A DNA stretch of 64,000 nt from Pedobacter mendelii (GCF_014635725.1 NZ_BMDJ01000007.1:62001-126000), one strand, 5' to 3'. Numbered from the stretch's first letter, positions 1 through 10,500 are shown. Notes: generated from the sequence alone by a model not told the origin. Numbers and translations: made by a program.

Positions 1-46
1 TCATAGGCAAAGAATTAATTTCTATTTGCAAATTAGTTGTTGTCAT
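1..46 (-). CDS. N-terminal fragment of an unidentified gene, cut by window edge
   Basis: An ATG on the minus strand at 46-44 opens a frame that runs off the left edge. Only about 15 residues are visible, starting MTTTNLQIEINSLPM. It lies 39 bases downstream of the DUF3098 gene on the same strand. The short start resembles the beginning of small helical antitoxin-like proteins such as the DUF2281 protein near 40.4 kb, but this is too little sequence to assign a family. Confidence 0.35.
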   Translation of the reverse strand, partial: MTTTNLQIEINSLPM

Positions 47-85
47 ACTATAAAAATAAAAAAAAAGAATAGTTATCACAAAAGA

Positions 86-313
86 TTATTTCTTTAAAAT
101 AGCATAAATGCCAAATGCAAAACCTGCCAACACAACCAGCGGTGCCAATAAAGTTCTTCTAAAATCGTAAATGTCTCCGGTTGTGCCCATCATTAAAATG
201 AACCCAACAACAACTATAGCAATGCTAATTAATAGCAATTGGTAATTCTTTTTGGTAAAAACCAATTCACTTTTTACGTCCTTAACAATCGGACCTGTTT
301 TTTTTTCTGCCAT
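86..313 (-). CDS. DUF3098 family small membrane protein
   Basis: A 75-residue protein of unknown function. It has a short lysine-rich N-terminus and two predicted membrane segments (about residues 23-41 and 51-70) joined by a short polar loop containing Tyr-Asp-Phe-Arg-Arg. A longer frame opens further upstream, but the ATG at 313 is preferred because it overlaps the ftsX stop codon by one base (TAATG), a common sign of translational coupling. Position directly after ftsX is the usual context for DUF3098 in Bacteroidota, which suggests a cell-envelope or division role, but no activity is known. Confidence 0.8.
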   Translation of the reverse strand: MAEKKTGPIVKDVKSELVFTKKNYQLLLISIAIVVVGFILMMGTTGDIYDFRRTLLAPLVVLAGFAFGIYAILKK

Positions 314-1191
314 TATCTGTAAAGATGATAAGATTTTAAACGTAAATATCTGCTCACTGCAAACCATGTACTTATGCCTGTAATAAAAATTCCAATAATT
401 AATAAACTAACAAATACAAATCCAAACTCTTTGTAATTATTAAGGATAATAATTTCAGGAACTTCTTTTCTAGCATAAATTAAAGTAGCCAACAAAATAA
501 TTATTGCAATAAAAGCAGCAATTAACCCGTGTAAGGCTGCAAATAATAAGAAAGGACGTCTGATAAAATTTTTCGTTGCACCAACCAACTGCATACTTTT
601 AATTAAAAAGCGTTGAGAGTAAATGGCTAGTCGTATTGTGTTGTTTATCAGCGCGATAGAAATAACTAAAAGCACAACAGCAAAAGCTAAAATAATTAAG
701 CCAATTGTACTTATATTTTTATTTACCATATCAATAAGTGAACTTTGATAGACCACTTCTTTTACAACAGGGTTTTTAGATATATTCGCTTTTAAAGTAT
801 CTATGCCTTTATTGTTGGCGTATTCTGCCTTTAGGTATACATCAAAAGTAGAAGTTAATGGGTTGTAACCTAAAAAGTTAACAAAATCCTCGCCTAAATC
901 TTGAGTTAAGTTTCTGGCGGCAAGTTCTTTATTTACATATTGAGTTTGCTTAACTGCAGGATTAGCATTCAGTTCTTTTTGGAATGCCAAAATATCTGCT
1001 TCCTTTGCACCTTCATCAACAATAATATTTAAAACGATGTTTTCTTTAACATAATTAGACAGGTTTTTGGCATGTACAAGTACCAACCCAAGCAGCCCTA
1101 GCATTAATAAAACCAATGCAATACTAAATATAGTAGAGATATATACGGTTTTGGTTTTCTTAGATGCATCACTTACTTCGAATTCTTCCAT
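313..1191 (-). CDS. ftsX: Cell division protein FtsX, ABC-type permease
   Basis: A 292-residue inner-membrane protein. It has an N-terminal cytoplasmic stretch, a first membrane helix at about residues 20-42, a large extracytoplasmic domain of about 120 residues, and three more helices in the C-terminal half, which is the FtsX layout. FtsX partners the ATPase FtsE to regulate peptidoglycan hydrolases at division; no ftsE is visible here, which is normal for Bacteroidota. The open frame extends 50 codons further upstream, but the start MEEFEV at 1191 matches the usual N-terminus and the upstream part looks non-coding. It is the first gene of a minus-strand group with the DUF3098 gene. Confidence 0.9.
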   Translation of the reverse strand: MEEFEVSDASKKTKTVYISTIFSIALVLLMLGLLGLVLVHAKNLSNYVKENIVLNIIVDEGAKEADILAFQKELNANPAVKQTQYVNKELAARNLTQDLGEDFVNFLGYNPLTSTFDVYLKAEYANNKGIDTLKANISKNPVVKEVVYQSSLIDMVNKNISTIGLIILAFAVVLLVISIALINNTIRLAIYSQRFLIKSMQLVGATKNFIRRPFLLFAALHGLIAAFIAIIILLATLIYARKEVPEIIILNNYKEFGFVFVSLLIIGIFITGISTWFAVSRYLRLKSYHLYR

Positions 1192-1393
1192 GTATTTCAA
1201 TTTTGTTTCTGCGAAAATATAAATTATACCTGATAAACACCAATATAAAGCTTTTGTAAAGAATAATAACGCCCTGAAAGTGCATTTAGTTCGGTATTTA
1301 AATTGCAAATAAAGCATCGGCACTTTATTATTTGGTACCAAACTTAAAGAAGCTGCGTTTATAAACTGACTTAAAACTAAAATCTACCCTAAA

Positions 1394-1798
1394 ATGAAAA
1401 GACAAATTGCAACACTTTGCCTAATCCTTATTTCGACTATAATTCTATTTTCTTGCAAGAAAGATAATACATCTGTAAAAGCAAGAATTACCGGAAAATG
1501 GACTGTGAATAAAATCGAAGTTAGCGGCAATTCTAATGAAAGTTTAAATGGAACTTTCAATTACACCATTAATGATTATATGGATTTCAAAGCAAATAAT
1601 GATGATCAGGTTGAGTTAGGTTTGAATAACCAGCGTACAATTGGTTCATATATTATATCATTAGGTACTGAGTTTCAATTGGTATTTCCTGAAGGAACAT
1701 ATTATTGTACGGTAGCTACTCTGAGTGGGTCGCAGCTTCAATTTACTGCAAAAATGGATAAAACTAACGTTAGTAAAGTTTTTTATTTAACGAGATAG
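1394..1798 (+). CDS. Small lipoprotein, possibly lipocalin-like
   Basis: A 134-residue protein with a classic lipoprotein signal: basic start (MKRQ), hydrophobic core, then Cys at about residue 21 followed by Lys-Lys-Asp. The mature part contains a Gly-Lys-Trp-x-Val motif near residues 34-38 and alternating polar and hydrophobic strands, as in the small lipocalin-like lipoproteins common in Bacteroidota. It stands alone, divergent from ftsX. Function is unknown; the lipocalin-like fold is an inference from the GKW motif and beta-rich pattern. Confidence 0.7.
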   Translation: MKRQIATLCLILISTIILFSCKKDNTSVKARITGKWTVNKIEVSGNSNESLNGTFNYTINDYMDFKANNDDQVELGLNNQRTIGSYIISLGTEFQLVFPEGTYYCTVATLSGSQLQFTAKMDKTNVSKVFYLTR

Positions 1799-1870
1799 AA
1801 TCGAGAAAGTCAAATTTTTGCTAAAGTTATTATCACAAGTGTAAATTTTAAACTGAAGTTTCGTGTCCTA

Positions 1871-2058
1871 TTTACTTCACCCTATTAAAGTTTTTGGTTT
1901 TGCTCATATTTTGTTGTCCCTTTCCTTGAAGAGAGGGATTTAACGCTGCGATGAGTGAAACCCAATGGTTCAACGTATAATCTTACCTTTCCCTTTCCTT
2001 CATTAGAGGGATACATTGTCTAAACAATAACCAGCGACTTTCATAGGGTGAGGTTAAG
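1871..2058. repeat. Palindromic intergenic element with inverted ends
   Basis: The spacer between the lipoprotein and leuS (1799-2187) has no gene. The 15 bases at 1871-1885 (tttacttcaccctat) reappear, imperfectly, in inverted orientation at 2043-2058 (atagggtgaggttaa). Between them are two related purine/pyrimidine-rich stretches (around 1917-1940 and 1988-2012) that both read roughly CCTTTCCTT...AGAGGGAT. This looks like a decayed miniature inverted-repeat element. Confidence 0.45.
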
Positions 2059-2187
2059 TATAAAAACTTTTTTTTATCAATATTTATTTAACTGAAGCCT
2101 TAAAACATGTATGCTCCTGCTAAAATTATGTTTCACTAAACCCCTTAATTTCCGTAATTTCGCCCCTTTAAAAATTTAGAACTTGCA

Positions 2188-5088
2188 ATGGATTACCAAT
2201 TTAAAGAAATAGAACAAAAGTGGCAGAAATTTTGGGCCGATAATCAAACATTTAAAGCCGAAAGCAATTCTGATAAACCAAAATATTATGTGTTAGATAT
2301 GTTTCCTTATCCATCGGGAGCAGGTTTACACGTTGGTCATCCACTAGGTTACATTGCTTCAGATATTTTTTCGAGATACAAACGCCTTAAAGGTTTTAAC
2401 GTATTGCACCCCATGGGCTATGATTCATTCGGATTACCTGCTGAGCAATATGCCATACAAACTGGTCAGCATCCGGCAATAACCACAGAAGCAAATATTG
2501 CAACTTATCGTCGCCAGTTAGATCAAATTGGGTTCTCTTTTGATTGGAGCCGCGAAGTACGAACCAGCGAACCATCTTATTATAAATGGACGCAATGGAT
2601 TTTTATGCAGTTGTTCAATTCTTGGTATAACATCGAAAATGATAAAGCAGAAGACATTTCTACTTTAATTGAAAAATTTAATACCGCTGGAACAACCGAT
2701 GTAAAAGCGGTTTGCGATGACGATGTAAAATCGTTTTTACCGAGCGATTGGGCAACTTTTACTGAAGAAGAGAAACAACAAGAATTATTAAAATATAGGT
2801 TAACTTATTTACGAGAAAGTACAGTTAACTGGTGCCCAGCTTTGGGAACTGTACTAGCTAATGATGAAGTAAAAGACGGTTTTTCTGAGCGTGGTGGTTT
2901 TCCTGTTGAGCAAAAGAAAATGATGCAGTGGAGCATGAGAATCACTGCTTACTCTGATCGGCTTTTGCAAGGATTGGATACCATCGACTGGCCTGAACCA
3001 ATAAAAGAAATGCAACGCAACTGGATTGGTAAAAGTGTTGGTGCATCGGTAAAATTCCAGGTTGAAGGTAATGATAAACAAATTGAAGTTTTTACTACTC
3101 GTGTTGATACGATTTTCGGTGTTTCGTATTTGGTATTGGCACCAGAGCACGAATGGGTTGCAGAGTTAACCAAGCCAGAACAAAAACAAGATATAGAGAA
3201 TTACATTTCTCAAACTAAAAAGAAATCGGAGTTAGACCGCATGGCGGATACAAAAACGGTTTCAGGGGCTTTTACAGGGAGTTATGTAATTAACCCAGTG
3301 AATGGGGAACATGTTCAATTGTGGATTGCAGATTACGTGCTTGCGGGTTACGGAACAGGTGCGGTTATGGGTGTGCCAAGCGGCGACCAACGCGATTGGT
3401 TGTTTGCAGCACATTTCAATTTACCGATTATCCAGATTTTGGACGGTCAGAAAGACATTGATACTCAAGCCGACCCAACAAAAGAAGGAAAATATATTAA
3501 TTCAGGTTTCATTAACGGATTAACTTACAAGGAATCTGTTCCGTTTTTAAACAATTGGTTAGAAGAAGAGAAAGTTGGAAAAGCAAAAGTAAATTTCCGT
3601 CAGCGAGATGCGATTTTCGGTCGCCAGCGTTATTGGGGTGAGCCAATTCCCGTTTACTTTAAAGACGGTTTGCCATATTTATTGAAAGAAGAAGAATTAC
3701 CTTTAATTTTGCCAGAAATTGATAAATATTTACCAACCGAAACTGGAGAACCTCCTTTGGCGAGGGCTGAAAACTGGGTTCCAAAAGAAGGCGGACATTA
3801 CGAATTAAGCACCATGCCAGGTTGGGCAGGAAGTAGCTGGTATTGGTACCGTTATATGGATGCCAATAATGATAATGATTTCGCATCAAAAGAAGCCATT
3901 GAATACTGGCAAGCTGTCGATTTATACATCGGTGGTTCTGAACATGCTACCGGACACTTATTATACAGCCGTTTCTGGAACAAGTTTTTGAAAGATTTAG
4001 GTTATACCAAAGAAGAAGAGCCTTTCAAAAAATTGATTAACCAGGGAATGATTCAGGGGAGAAGTAATTTTATTTATCGATTTATTGGCTGTAATAAATT
4101 AGTTTCTAAAAATATTAAAGATAAATATGTTGATACTTTTGCTGTCAAAGCTAATACGGAAGAAGCTTATCGAGCTTTGTTAAATGATTTCGGACTTGAA
4201 TTTGATGCAGAAATATATGAAATATACAAAAGGCATCTTAATGAAGAGACAAATTCAATATTTCAAAGCACACGTGTTGATGTGAATATTGTACAAAATG
4301 ATGTTTTAGATATAGAGAAATTTAAAGAATGGAGGCCAGAATTTAAGGATGCAAAGTTCATATGTGAGGGCGGTAAATACATTTGCGGTTTCGAGGTAGA
4401 AAAAATGTCAAAAAGTTACTATAACGTGGTTAATCCCGACGATTTGATTGAGCGTTACGGAGCAGACACTTTACGTATGTACGAAATGTTTTTAGGTCCG
4501 TTGGAGCAAAGTAAACCATGGAATACCAATGGTATTGAAGGTGTATTTAAATTCTTGCGTAAGTTTTGGAGGTTATTCCACAATGAGGCCTGGGAATTTA
4601 CAGTTTCTGATTCCGAACCGACCAAAGCTGAATTGAAATCGTTGCACAAAATCATCAAAAAAGTTCAGGATGATATTGAGCGTTTTTCTTTCAATACTTC
4701 AGTTTCGAGTTTCATGATAGCCGTTAATGAATTGACAGATTTAAAATCGAATAAACGTAGTATTTTGCAAGAAATGGTGATTTTGCTTTCACCATATGCA
4801 CCGCACATTTGTGAAGAACTTTGGGCACAATTGGGCAACGAAGCAGGAAGTTTATCGTACACGAAATTTCCAACCTTCAATCCAGAACATTTGGTAGAAG
4901 ATGAGTTTGCTTATCCGGTTTCCATCAATGGTAAAATGAAAATGAATTTGAATTTAAGTTTAACCTTGGCTCAAGCAGAAGCAGAAGCTATTTTAATGGC
5001 TGATGAACAGTTCACTAAATATTTGGATGGGAAAGTACCTAAGAAAGTAATTTTTGTAAAAGGAAAAATTATTAATGTTGTGGTTTAA
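2188..5088 (+). CDS. leuS: Leucyl-tRNA synthetase
   Basis: A 966-residue class I aminoacyl-tRNA synthetase that charges tRNA-Leu. The HIGH motif appears as HVGH at residues 48-51 after PYPSGAGL, and the KMSKS loop at 739-743. Between them lie the CP1 editing domain (about 280-480, with RVDTIFGVSYLVLAPEHE) and the second half of the Rossmann fold. An anticodon-binding region follows KMSKS. A conspicuous feature is residues about 640-695, before KMSKS, where the sequence is longer and more AT-rich than I expect for this family (see findings). KMSKS is followed by Tyr-Tyr-Asn rather than the more usual Lys/Arg-x-Asn. A strong terminator follows the gene. Confidence 0.97.
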   Translation: MDYQFKEIEQKWQKFWADNQTFKAESNSDKPKYYVLDMFPYPSGAGLHVGHPLGYIASDIFSRYKRLKGFNVLHPMGYDSFGLPAEQYAIQTGQHPAITTEANIATYRRQLDQIGFSFDWSREVRTSEPSYYKWTQWIFMQLFNSWYNIENDKAEDISTLIEKFNTAGTTDVKAVCDDDVKSFLPSDWATFTEEEKQQELLKYRLTYLRESTVNWCPALGTVLANDEVKDGFSERGGFPVEQKKMMQWSMRITAYSDRLLQGLDTIDWPEPIKEMQRNWIGKSVGASVKFQVEGNDKQIEVFTTRVDTIFGVSYLVLAPEHEWVAELTKPEQKQDIENYISQTKKKSELDRMADTKTVSGAFTGSYVINPVNGEHVQLWIADYVLAGYGTGAVMGVPSGDQRDWLFAAHFNLPIIQILDGQKDIDTQADPTKEGKYINSGFINGLTYKESVPFLNNWLEEEKVGKAKVNFRQRDAIFGRQRYWGEPIPVYFKDGLPYLLKEEELPLILPEIDKYLPTETGEPPLARAENWVPKEGGHYELSTMPGWAGSSWYWYRYMDANNDNDFASKEAIEYWQAVDLYIGGSEHATGHLLYSRFWNKFLKDLGYTKEEEPFKKLINQGMIQGRSNFIYRFIGCNKLVSKNIKDKYVDTFAVKANTEEAYRALLNDFGLEFDAEIYEIYKRHLNEETNSIFQSTRVDVNIVQNDVLDIEKFKEWRPEFKDAKFICEGGKYICGFEVEKMSKSYYNVVNPDDLIERYGADTLRMYEMFLGPLEQSKPWNTNGIEGVFKFLRKFWRLFHNEAWEFTVSDSEPTKAELKSLHKIIKKVQDDIERFSFNTSVSSFMIAVNELTDLKSNKRSILQEMVILLSPYAPHICEELWAQLGNEAGSLSYTKFPTFNPEHLVEDEFAYPVSINGKMKMNLNLSLTLAQAEAEAILMADEQFTKYLDGKVPKKVIFVKGKIINVVV

Positions 5089-5120
5089 GCTGAAAGCTTT
5101 TCTTACAATTTTATAAAGAG

Positions 5121-5160
5121 AAACCCCGAGTTGAGCAATCAATTCGGGGTTTGCTTTTTT
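5121..5160 (+). terminator. Rho-independent terminator after leuS
   Basis: A GC-rich hairpin with arms AACCCCGA and TCGGGGTT, extended inside by TTGA/TCAA around a GCAA loop, ends in GCTTTTTT. It lies about 35 bases after the leuS stop codon. A damaged copy of the same hairpin is at 5394-5430. Confidence 0.85.
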
Positions 5161-5302
5161 AGAACAATCGTTATTCTCAATTTTATTCTGAATCTTAAAG
5201 CTAATTGCATTAGGATTCCCGCCTGCGCGGGAAAGACGGCCGTTCTTAGACAAGCATTATGGTAATTACATTTATAAGATTACTTCATTGGCTGAAAAAG
5301 CC
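5124..5302 (+). repeat. 179-bp direct repeat, copy 1
   Basis: This copy includes the leuS terminator hairpin, then an AT-rich part and a REP-like palindrome (attcccgcctgcgcgggaa) around 5216-5234. It is repeated at a constant offset of 270 bases with only scattered substitutions. Confidence 0.85.
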
Positions 5303-5393
5303 ATTTCGCAATGATAACTGTTCATGGAAGCGTGTTAAAGCAATTCGCCACTTTATTGCTGTCTGACTTCAGTCTACGGAAACAAATAAAAAA

Positions 5394-5572
5394 AACCGAG
5401 TTGAGCAATCAATTCGGGGTTTGCTTTTTTAGAACAATCGTCATTCTCAATTTTATTGTGAATCTTAAAGCTAATTGCATTAGGATTCCCGCCTGCGCGG
5501 GAAAGACGGCGGTTCTTAGACAAGCATTATGGTCATTACATTTATAATATTGATTGATCGGCTGAAAAAGCC
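5394..5572 (+). repeat. 179-bp direct repeat, copy 2
   Basis: Second copy of the block at 5124-5302, separated from it by 91 bases. The left arm of the terminator hairpin has lost two C residues, so this copy should terminate less well. The REP-like palindrome is intact around 5486-5504. Small reading frames inside the copies are side products of the repeat and not supported as genes. Confidence 0.85.
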
Positions 5573-5580
5573 TTTAAATT

Positions 5581-5616
5581 AACTATCGATAGGTGGGACA
5601 CCAATCGATAGTTTTA
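5581..5616. terminator. Hairpin terminator
   Basis: A near-perfect hairpin: AACTATCGAT pairs with ATCGATAGTT, continued by GGTG/CACC around a GGA loop with one A-A mismatch, followed by a short T run. It lies between the duplicated block and the helicase gene and could stop transcription from the left. Confidence 0.65.
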
Positions 5617-5623
5617 TAAAAAG

Positions 5624-5660
5624 AAACCCGAGCTGTAATTTTACAACTCGGGTTTTTATA
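5624..5660 (-). terminator. Probable bidirectional terminator, end of DEAD-box gene
   Basis: AAACCCGAG pairs with CTCGGGTTT around an AT-rich 14-base loop. A runs on the left and T runs on the right give a T tract in both directions, so it can serve the convergent helicase gene on the minus strand as well as readthrough from leuS. Confidence 0.7.
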
Positions 5661-5734
5661 ATTACAGTAGGAAAGCTTTAGTCTTTCTGTTCTGCTCTTT
5701 TACCTATTTTTTAGCATTGGTCTTTCTGCTTAAA

Positions 5735-7030
5735 CTACGCCTTTGCTTTTCTTCTATTTCCGCTAAACTTTCTATTATTGCTTGCGTTACGAGGTTTGCC
5801 GCTCATATTCCCATCACCGCCTCTTCCACCGCCACCTTTCGATTGAGCCTGTGGTTTACGTTTTATTTGATTTTTAGCCAACATACTTTCCCAGCTTAAT
5901 GGATAAGGATGATCATCAACAACCGGGAGTGTAATTTTTATCAGTTTCTGAATATCTAATAAGTATTCATTTTCTTCGGCATCGCAGAAAGAAATTGCAA
6001 TACCATTTGCACCCGCACGACCGGTACGACCGATTCTGTGTACATAAGATTCCGGAATATTAGGTAATTCAAAATTGAAAACGTGAGATAACTGGTCGAT
6101 ATCGATGCCACGGGCGGCAATATCTGTTGCCACTAAAACACGTATTTTTCTATCTTTAAAATCAGTTAAAGCACGTTGACGAGCGTTTTGGGATTTATTT
6201 CCGTGAATGGCTGCTGCCTTAATTCCGGCATGCGCTAAATCTTTTACAATTCTATCTGCACCATGTTTAGTACGCGAAAAAACCAATGCGGTTTCAATCT
6301 TTTCATCTTCTAAAAGATGAATTAACAACTTCTTTTTATCGGGTTTATCAACAAAATAAACCGATTGGACAATAGTTTCAGCAGTTGATGATATAGGCGT
6401 AACCTCTACTTTTGTAGGATTTGATAAAATCGTGTTCGCCAATTTTTGAATCTCATCTGGCATGGTGGCCGAGAAAAACAAAGTCTGACGTTTCGATGGT
6501 AATTTAGCAACTACTTTTTTTACATCATGGATAAAGCCCATGTCCAACATACGGTCGGCCTCATCTAATACAAAAAGCTCAATTGTATTTAAGTTAATGA
6601 AACCCTGGTTCATTAAATCCAATAAACGGCCGGGTGTTGCTACTAAAATATCAACTCCTTTTTTAAGTGTTTCTACCTGAGAGTGTTGATTAACCCCTCC
6701 AAAAATTACCAAATGGCGTAGGTTTAAATTACGTCCGTAGGCTTTAAAACTTTCTTCAATTTGAATGGCAAGCTCACGTGTAGGCGTTAAAATTAACGCT
6801 TTAATATTTTTTGTAGCCTTAATGTTGATGTGTTTCTCATGCAACAATTGCAACATAGGGATGGCAAAGGCTGCAGTTTTACCCGTTCCGGTTTGTGCGC
6901 AACCTAATAAATCTTTTCCTTTTAATATGGTTGGGATGGATTGCTCCTGTATAGGCGTTGGTTGTGTATAACCTTCTGTCTCAAGAGCCTTTAAAATTGG
7001 CTCAATGAGGTTTAATTCTTTGAATAACAT
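5735..7030 (-). CDS. DEAD-box ATP-dependent RNA helicase, RhlE-like
   Basis: A 431-residue helicase that unwinds RNA using ATP. The motifs are in order: Q motif (PTPIQEQSIP, residues about 23-32), Walker A (AQTGTGKTAA, about 45-54), PTRELA, DEAD (LDEADRMLDMGF, about 155-166), SAT (FFSATMP), and motif VI (HRIGRTGRAG, about 330-339). A basic, Gly/Arg/Asn-rich tail of about 50 residues follows the two RecA domains, typical of RhlE/cold-shock helicases that act in ribosome assembly or RNA turnover. A near-consensus -7 element (TATCTTTA) is visible on the minus strand near 7155. Confidence 0.95.
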   Translation of the reverse strand: MLFKELNLIEPILKALETEGYTQPTPIQEQSIPTILKGKDLLGCAQTGTGKTAAFAIPMLQLLHEKHINIKATKNIKALILTPTRELAIQIEESFKAYGRNLNLRHLVIFGGVNQHSQVETLKKGVDILVATPGRLLDLMNQGFINLNTIELFVLDEADRMLDMGFIHDVKKVVAKLPSKRQTLFFSATMPDEIQKLANTILSNPTKVEVTPISSTAETIVQSVYFVDKPDKKKLLIHLLEDEKIETALVFSRTKHGADRIVKDLAHAGIKAAAIHGNKSQNARQRALTDFKDRKIRVLVATDIAARGIDIDQLSHVFNFELPNIPESYVHRIGRTGRAGANGIAISFCDAEENEYLLDIQKLIKITLPVVDDHPYPLSWESMLAKNQIKRKPQAQSKGGGGRGGDGNMSGKPRNASNNRKFSGNRRKAKA

Positions 7031-7586
7031 TTATCTTTTTTTGTAATATTTATCGAAGAAGCTAGAACAATCATTTGTTGAAGGACTAACTTGCGGAGAG
7101 AATATGCCATAAAGAATGGCAAGCCCTTATTCCTGCTTCGCTGTAAAGATACAAATTAATTTAAAATATACATAACGTGTTACGTTTTGAAGGAATGTTT
7201 ACTGAATAGACAGCTGAATAGTAAATCACAACATCACCATTGCATTACAAATTGACCTTTAATTTACAAAATAAATATTTTTGTATTACCGTAATTATTT
7301 ATTTGTATATTTATTCTCAAAATATGTACTTGATATAATTATTTATCCGTAATTATTTTGGTACATTATTGTAATTTTATATTAAACTTCTAACCAAAAT
7401 CCTTTATGAAAACTCTATTACTCTATTTAAGAGAATTTATTTCTCCTCTCTATTCCACAATATTTAAAAAAGAACAAGCGTGTATTTGCTGAAAATTTAG
7501 CCCTGCACTGCTACTATTTTTCATCAAATCCAATGAACTTGATGGATTACAGTCTGATTAAAGAATCATTTACTAACCATTAATAT
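7031..7586. other. Gene-free divergent regulatory region, helicase / susC
   Basis: This 556-base AT-rich stretch separates the divergent helicase and susC genes and should hold both promoters. I see no reading frame worth calling. Several TTTG-containing stretches lie around 7280-7310, but none forms a clean -33/-7 pair. No sigma/anti-sigma regulator gene adjoins the susC gene. Confidence 0.5.
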
Positions 7587-10500
7587 ATGAAACAAAATCT
7601 ATCTTTTATCAAGAGGAGTTTTCTTCTCTTGTGCTTGGGTATATTATTTGCAATTACGGCAAATGCCCAAACTAAAATTACCGGGAAAGTAACTTCCAGT
7701 GATGATAAACTCCCTGTAATTGGTGCAACTATTAAGGTCAAAGGTGCAACCACAGGAACAACTACTGACGCAAATGGTGCATTCTCCATTGCTGTAAATC
7801 CTACTGATGTATTAGTCTTTTCTTTTGTAGGTTACGTATCAAAAGAAGTTACGGTAGGGAACCAAACTAACATTTCTGTTGTAATACAAGCCGAAAACAA
7901 CAACTTAACAGAGGTAGTTGTAACTGGTTACTCTTCACAACGAAAGAAAGATTTAACAGGTGCTGTGGCTGTAGTAAGCATGGATTTGTTAAAATCGCAG
8001 CCAGCAGCCAGTGCTGTCGAAGCTTTACAAGGTAAAGCTACAGGGGTGCAGATTATAAATGATGGAGCACCCGGTTCTACACCTCAAATCCGTATTCGTG
8101 GTACAAGTACAATTAATAATAACGAGCCACTTTATGTTATTGATGGTGTTCCGTTTGAAGGTAAATTATCATGGCTTAACCAGAACGATATCGAAAGTAT
8201 GCAGGTTCTAAAAGATGCATCCTCTGCTTCAATTTATGGTTCCAGGGCTAATAATGGTGTTGTAATTATCACAACAAAAAAGGGTATGCCTGGTGCACCG
8301 AAAATTACACTCGATTCTTATTATGGTACGCAATCGCCTAGAAAAAGTAGTTTTCCGGAAATGATGAATCCTCAGCAATATGCACAATATGTTTTTGACG
8401 GATACAAAAATGCAGGGAAAGCTATTGCAGCAGGTAAAAATTATGGTTCAGGGACAACGCCTGTATTGCCCGAATATCTTGTAGCTGGTTCTGTATTGGG
8501 TCAGGATGTTACCGCCGCCGATGCTGATCCTTCAAAGTATAATTACAGTCGCGATCCGAATCTTTTTTATCAGATTACCAGAGCAAACAAACAAGGAACC
8601 AATTGGTTTGATGAGATTACGGATGCTGCTCCTGTTCAAAACTATCAACTTAGCGCTACTGGTGGTGGAGAAAGTGCAACATATACTTTTTCTGGGGGTT
8701 ACCTCGATCAAAAAGGAACGATAAAGTATACCGGGTTTAAACGATATAATTTCAGGTCGAATACAAACATATCTGCTTTTAACAAGCATGTGCGTTTTGG
8801 CGAAAATGCCCAGTATAGCTATTCTGAAGGTTATGGCTTTGGCGTTAATCCGAATACGCCTGGCAGTTATCAGGATCAGGGCAGTGCTTTAGGCTGGGCT
8901 TATCGTATTCCTACAATTATTCCGGTTTACGATATTAATGGAAATTTTGCGGGTAGCCGCGGAAGTCAACTCGGTAATGCCGAAAATCCACTTGCATTTC
9001 TTTACCGTGCAAAAGACAATAAAAATAAAAGTAATTTCTTTTTCGGAAATGCATACGCGGAAGGGGATATACTTCCAGGCCTTGTGCTGAAAACTAATTT
9101 TGGTTTACGTTATGAAAATTTTAACGGTTTATCAATGCGTTATCCCAATCTGGAATTCTCTGAGGGAAACAATTCAAATAATTTAAATGAGTATCAAGGT
9201 TATAACACAGAGTGGACATGGAGTAACACTTTAAATTATAATAAAGTATTTAATGAAAAACACAGAGTGAATGTACTGGTTGGTACAGAGGCAATCCGAT
9301 CGCGATCAAGACAGTTAAATGCGGGCAGAAATGATTTCTTCATTTTAGGAAATCAGGATTATTATTATCTAAGCACAGGCTCTTCTAATATTAGCAATAA
9401 CAGTTTCGGTTCCATAGGTTCACTTTTCTCTTTATTTGGAAAAATAGATTATTCTTATAACGATCGTTACTTGGCTAGTGTTACACTTCGAAGAGACGGT
9501 TCTTCTAACTTCGGAGATGCAAATAAATATGGTTTTTATCCTGCAGCAAGTGCCGCCTGGAGATTATCCGAAGAAGAATTTATGAAAAGCGTTAAATGGG
9601 TAAGCGATTTAAAAATTCGTGTAGGATACGGACAAACAGGTAACCAGCGAATTCCTCCTTATCAGTACATTAATCGTTTCCAAAGCTCTATTATAAACTC
9701 TGCTTATGCCGTTGGTGGTGCAAATGGATTAACTACCGGTGTTTGGCAAAATGCTTATCAGAATGCTGATGTAAAATGGGAATCTTTAAAAGCATTAAAC
9801 GTTGGTATTGATTTTACTTTACTAGGTGGTGCTTTGGATGGATCTCTTGATCTTTACAATAAGAAAACCTCAGATATGCTTTATAACCTTCCGCTTCCAT
9901 CAAGTGTAGTAGGTTTAGGTAGTTCGCCATTTGTAAATATCGGCGATATGAGCAATAAGGGTATTGAGTTTAATGTTGCTTATCATTATGGCAGAACTGT
10001 AGAAAGTCCTCTTAAATTTGACATCGGATTGAATTTCTCTAAAAACAACAATAAAATTGAAAGACTTGCTCCTGGAATTTTTAACCAGATTTATGGTAAT
10101 TACCGGAGTTTACAAACTAGTGTGCTGCAAGAAGGCGCACCATTCGGCTCATTTTTTGGTTATAAAACAAACGGAATTTATCAAAGCGCATCCGATATAC
10201 AAAATACTCCATCTTATTCAGGCGCAAGGGTTGGTGGCCTGCGTTATCAGGATATTAATGGGGATGGCGTAATTGATCCTAAAGACCGTACAATAATTGG
10301 TGATCCAAATCCTGATTTTACTTATGGTTTAAATCTTAATATATCATATAAAAACTTTGATGTTGCCGCATTTATATATGGCGTTCAGGGAAATGATATT
10401 TTTCAAGCCACTCGTTACTTTACAGATTTCCCTTCTTTTGATGGAGCCAAAAGCACTAGGTTGTTAGATGCCTGGAGTACATCAAATCCAACAAGTGTTA

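Noticed and set aside
4100..4290. Intein in LeuRS
   Set aside because: The extra segment is only about 50 residues and lacks intein splicing motifs (no Cys/Ser start or His-Asn end).
5311..5547. 78-residue frame in the leuS downstream region
   Set aside because: It runs through the duplicated terminator/REP block; the product reflects the repeat.
5124..5572. Possible CRISPR array
   Set aside because: Only two copies, each 179 bases, with no regular spacers and no cas genes nearby.
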